Part shown: one piece after another, positions 63,562 through 64,000 of the stretch
Layout: each line of letters begins with the position of its first letter
How positions within the stretch are numbered: position 1 is the stretch's first letter
Assembly (NCBI GenBank): GCA_000231825.2
Contig: JH720361.1
Span: forward strand, 303,498-367,497
Source of the DNA: Tetrahymena elliotti 4EA
Taxonomy: Eukaryota > Ciliophora > Oligohymenophorea > Hymenostomatida > Tetrahymenidae
Length of the DNA: 64,000 bases
Direction of reading: 5' to 3'
Translations under genes and position numbers: made by a program
The notes under the pieces: generated by a model
The model's input: the letters and a program-made list of their open reading frames with translations, nothing else
Told to the model about the DNA's origin: nothing
The model's database searches: none

Positions 63562-64000
63562 TTGAATAAATCCTAAATTTAAAAAATAAATTGGAATATT
63601 TTTATGGCCAATCTGTTATCAAATTTTTGAATGTGTTAAAGCTTCTCTAGAATTCAATTAATGGTATTATAATAAATTAAATGAATTATAAGTAAATAAC
63701 TATATATAAATTATTTATGATTTTTAAAATAACAAGAAAAGACTTAAAATTTAACAAAATATTTAAAAATTATCATATTAAATTGAATATTAAAAAGGAA
63801 TTTTTTGAGTAAATAAATTATATTTTCAAAATTTTTGCAAATTTCATTTTAGTGTTGTTTAATAAAGAATAAAGAAAATTATAATTCTGCAAAGTTTTCT
63901 TTAAATAATAGAAATTTATTTTAATAATTAAATTCATCAATTTTTAATCCTAAAACTAACATTTATAAATAAAGATTTAATTTTTAAAACTATTTTCTCT
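63562..64000. other. 3' flank of relic copy 8; array continues beyond window
   Basis: The sequence follows the conserved 3' flank (TGGCCAATCTGTTATC..., AACTATATATAAATT, GACTTAAAATTTAACAAAAT, CATCAATTTTTAATCC) to the window end, so the array probably goes on. Confidence 0.7.

Larger units (their letters stand above)
31830..64000 (+). repeat. Degenerate direct tandem array of about 2.7-2.9-kb units carrying small secreted-protein genes; runs off the window
   Basis: The same ordered modules recur on the plus strand. Module A (GATGAGAAAT...GATAT(A/G)GAAGTT, then GAAAATTTTCTCTAAAAATTATTAAAT) is at about 31890, 43325, 48265, 54770 and 62105. Module B (AGAAAATATTTTATTTTG followed by GGTTAAAAAGTATAAAAATC) is at about 32450, 45655, 46925, 48735, 51800 and 55210. 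Module C (CTTAAAACATAGTTAGAGG, GAGTAGTTGTTAAAATG) is at about 32655, 48970, 52030, 55420 and 62600. Then follow a T-rich leader, the small gene, and module D (GATAATCTTCTTCTAGTTTC, CTTGAGAGGAATAAAA) at about 35330, 39880, 51320 and 54090. Start-to-start spacing of adjacent genes is 2.7-2.9 kb where no insertion or gap intervenes. All genes point the same way. Units are imperfect, with indels and missing modules. Confidence 0.9.

Noticed and set aside
31830..64000. CRISPR-like or telomeric array
   Set aside because: Repeats are kilobase-sized, imperfect and gene-bearing, without short regular spacers; no telomere-type C4A2/G4T2 repeats and no Tetrahymena chromosome-breakage sequence were seen.

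Overview
The window looks like macronuclear DNA of an oligohymenophorean ciliate, most likely Tetrahymena or a close relative (inference). It is extremely AT-rich. Every recognisable gene reads through in-frame TAA and TAG as glutamine and stops only at TGA: in the acyl-CoA oxidase, for instance, the second Gln of the conserved VLLQQ motif is TAA. Introns are short (mostly 40-200 bp), AT-rich and GT...AG. There are three N-runs of exactly 100 bases (24733-24832, 43093-43192, 53771-53870), which are scaffold gaps. Standard-code ORFs are therefore fragments; the gene models here were rebuilt by reading with TGA as the only stop and joining exons at GT/AG sites that keep the frame. All the multi-exon models below close in frame.

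Region 1 (1-29.5 kb) is a gene-bearing segment. In order: a minus-strand phosphagen-kinase-like protein with an N-terminal RIIa/Dpy-30-like dimerisation segment, which has lost its catalytic cysteine (3' end outside the window); a minus-strand tubulin-tyrosine-ligase-like protein with a membrane anchor; a plus-strand divergent eEF1A paralogue whose DxPGH motif is DTPGD; a plus-strand flavin-containing monooxygenase; an 8-exon coiled-coil protein; a giant (about 3272 aa) cysteine-rich, beta-helix, multi-pass membrane protein; a scaffold gap; a small doubtful ORF; and a 7-exon minus-strand acyl-CoA oxidase with a PTS2-like N-terminus.

Region 2 (about 29.5-31.8 kb) is non-coding as far as I can see.

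Region 3 (about 31.8-64 kb, running off the right end) is a degenerate direct tandem array. Its basic unit is about 2.7-2.9 kb and carries one small gene encoding a putative secreted protein of about 111 aa: a near-invariant signal segment, a divergent mature part and four conserved cysteines, the last being the C-terminal residue. I find five intact copies (33846, 39070, 41998, 49944, 59089), one frameshifted copy (52772), one copy whose stop was destroyed so that the frame runs on through the former 3' UTR (56366), one relic from which the coding region was removed (about 44236), and one 3'-only fragment (63515). Non-coding flanks are conserved between units as visibly as the coding parts. 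Units also carry a local inversion, unrelated gene remnants (47.0-47.9 kb and 60.5-62.1 kb) and a perfect 16-bp palindrome beside a gap.

I do not recognise the small secreted family from any named family. The array, with its birth, decay, stop-loss and module shuffling, is the most likely previously undescribed item in the window. No tRNA, rRNA, CRISPR, telomere repeat or complete transposon was recognised.
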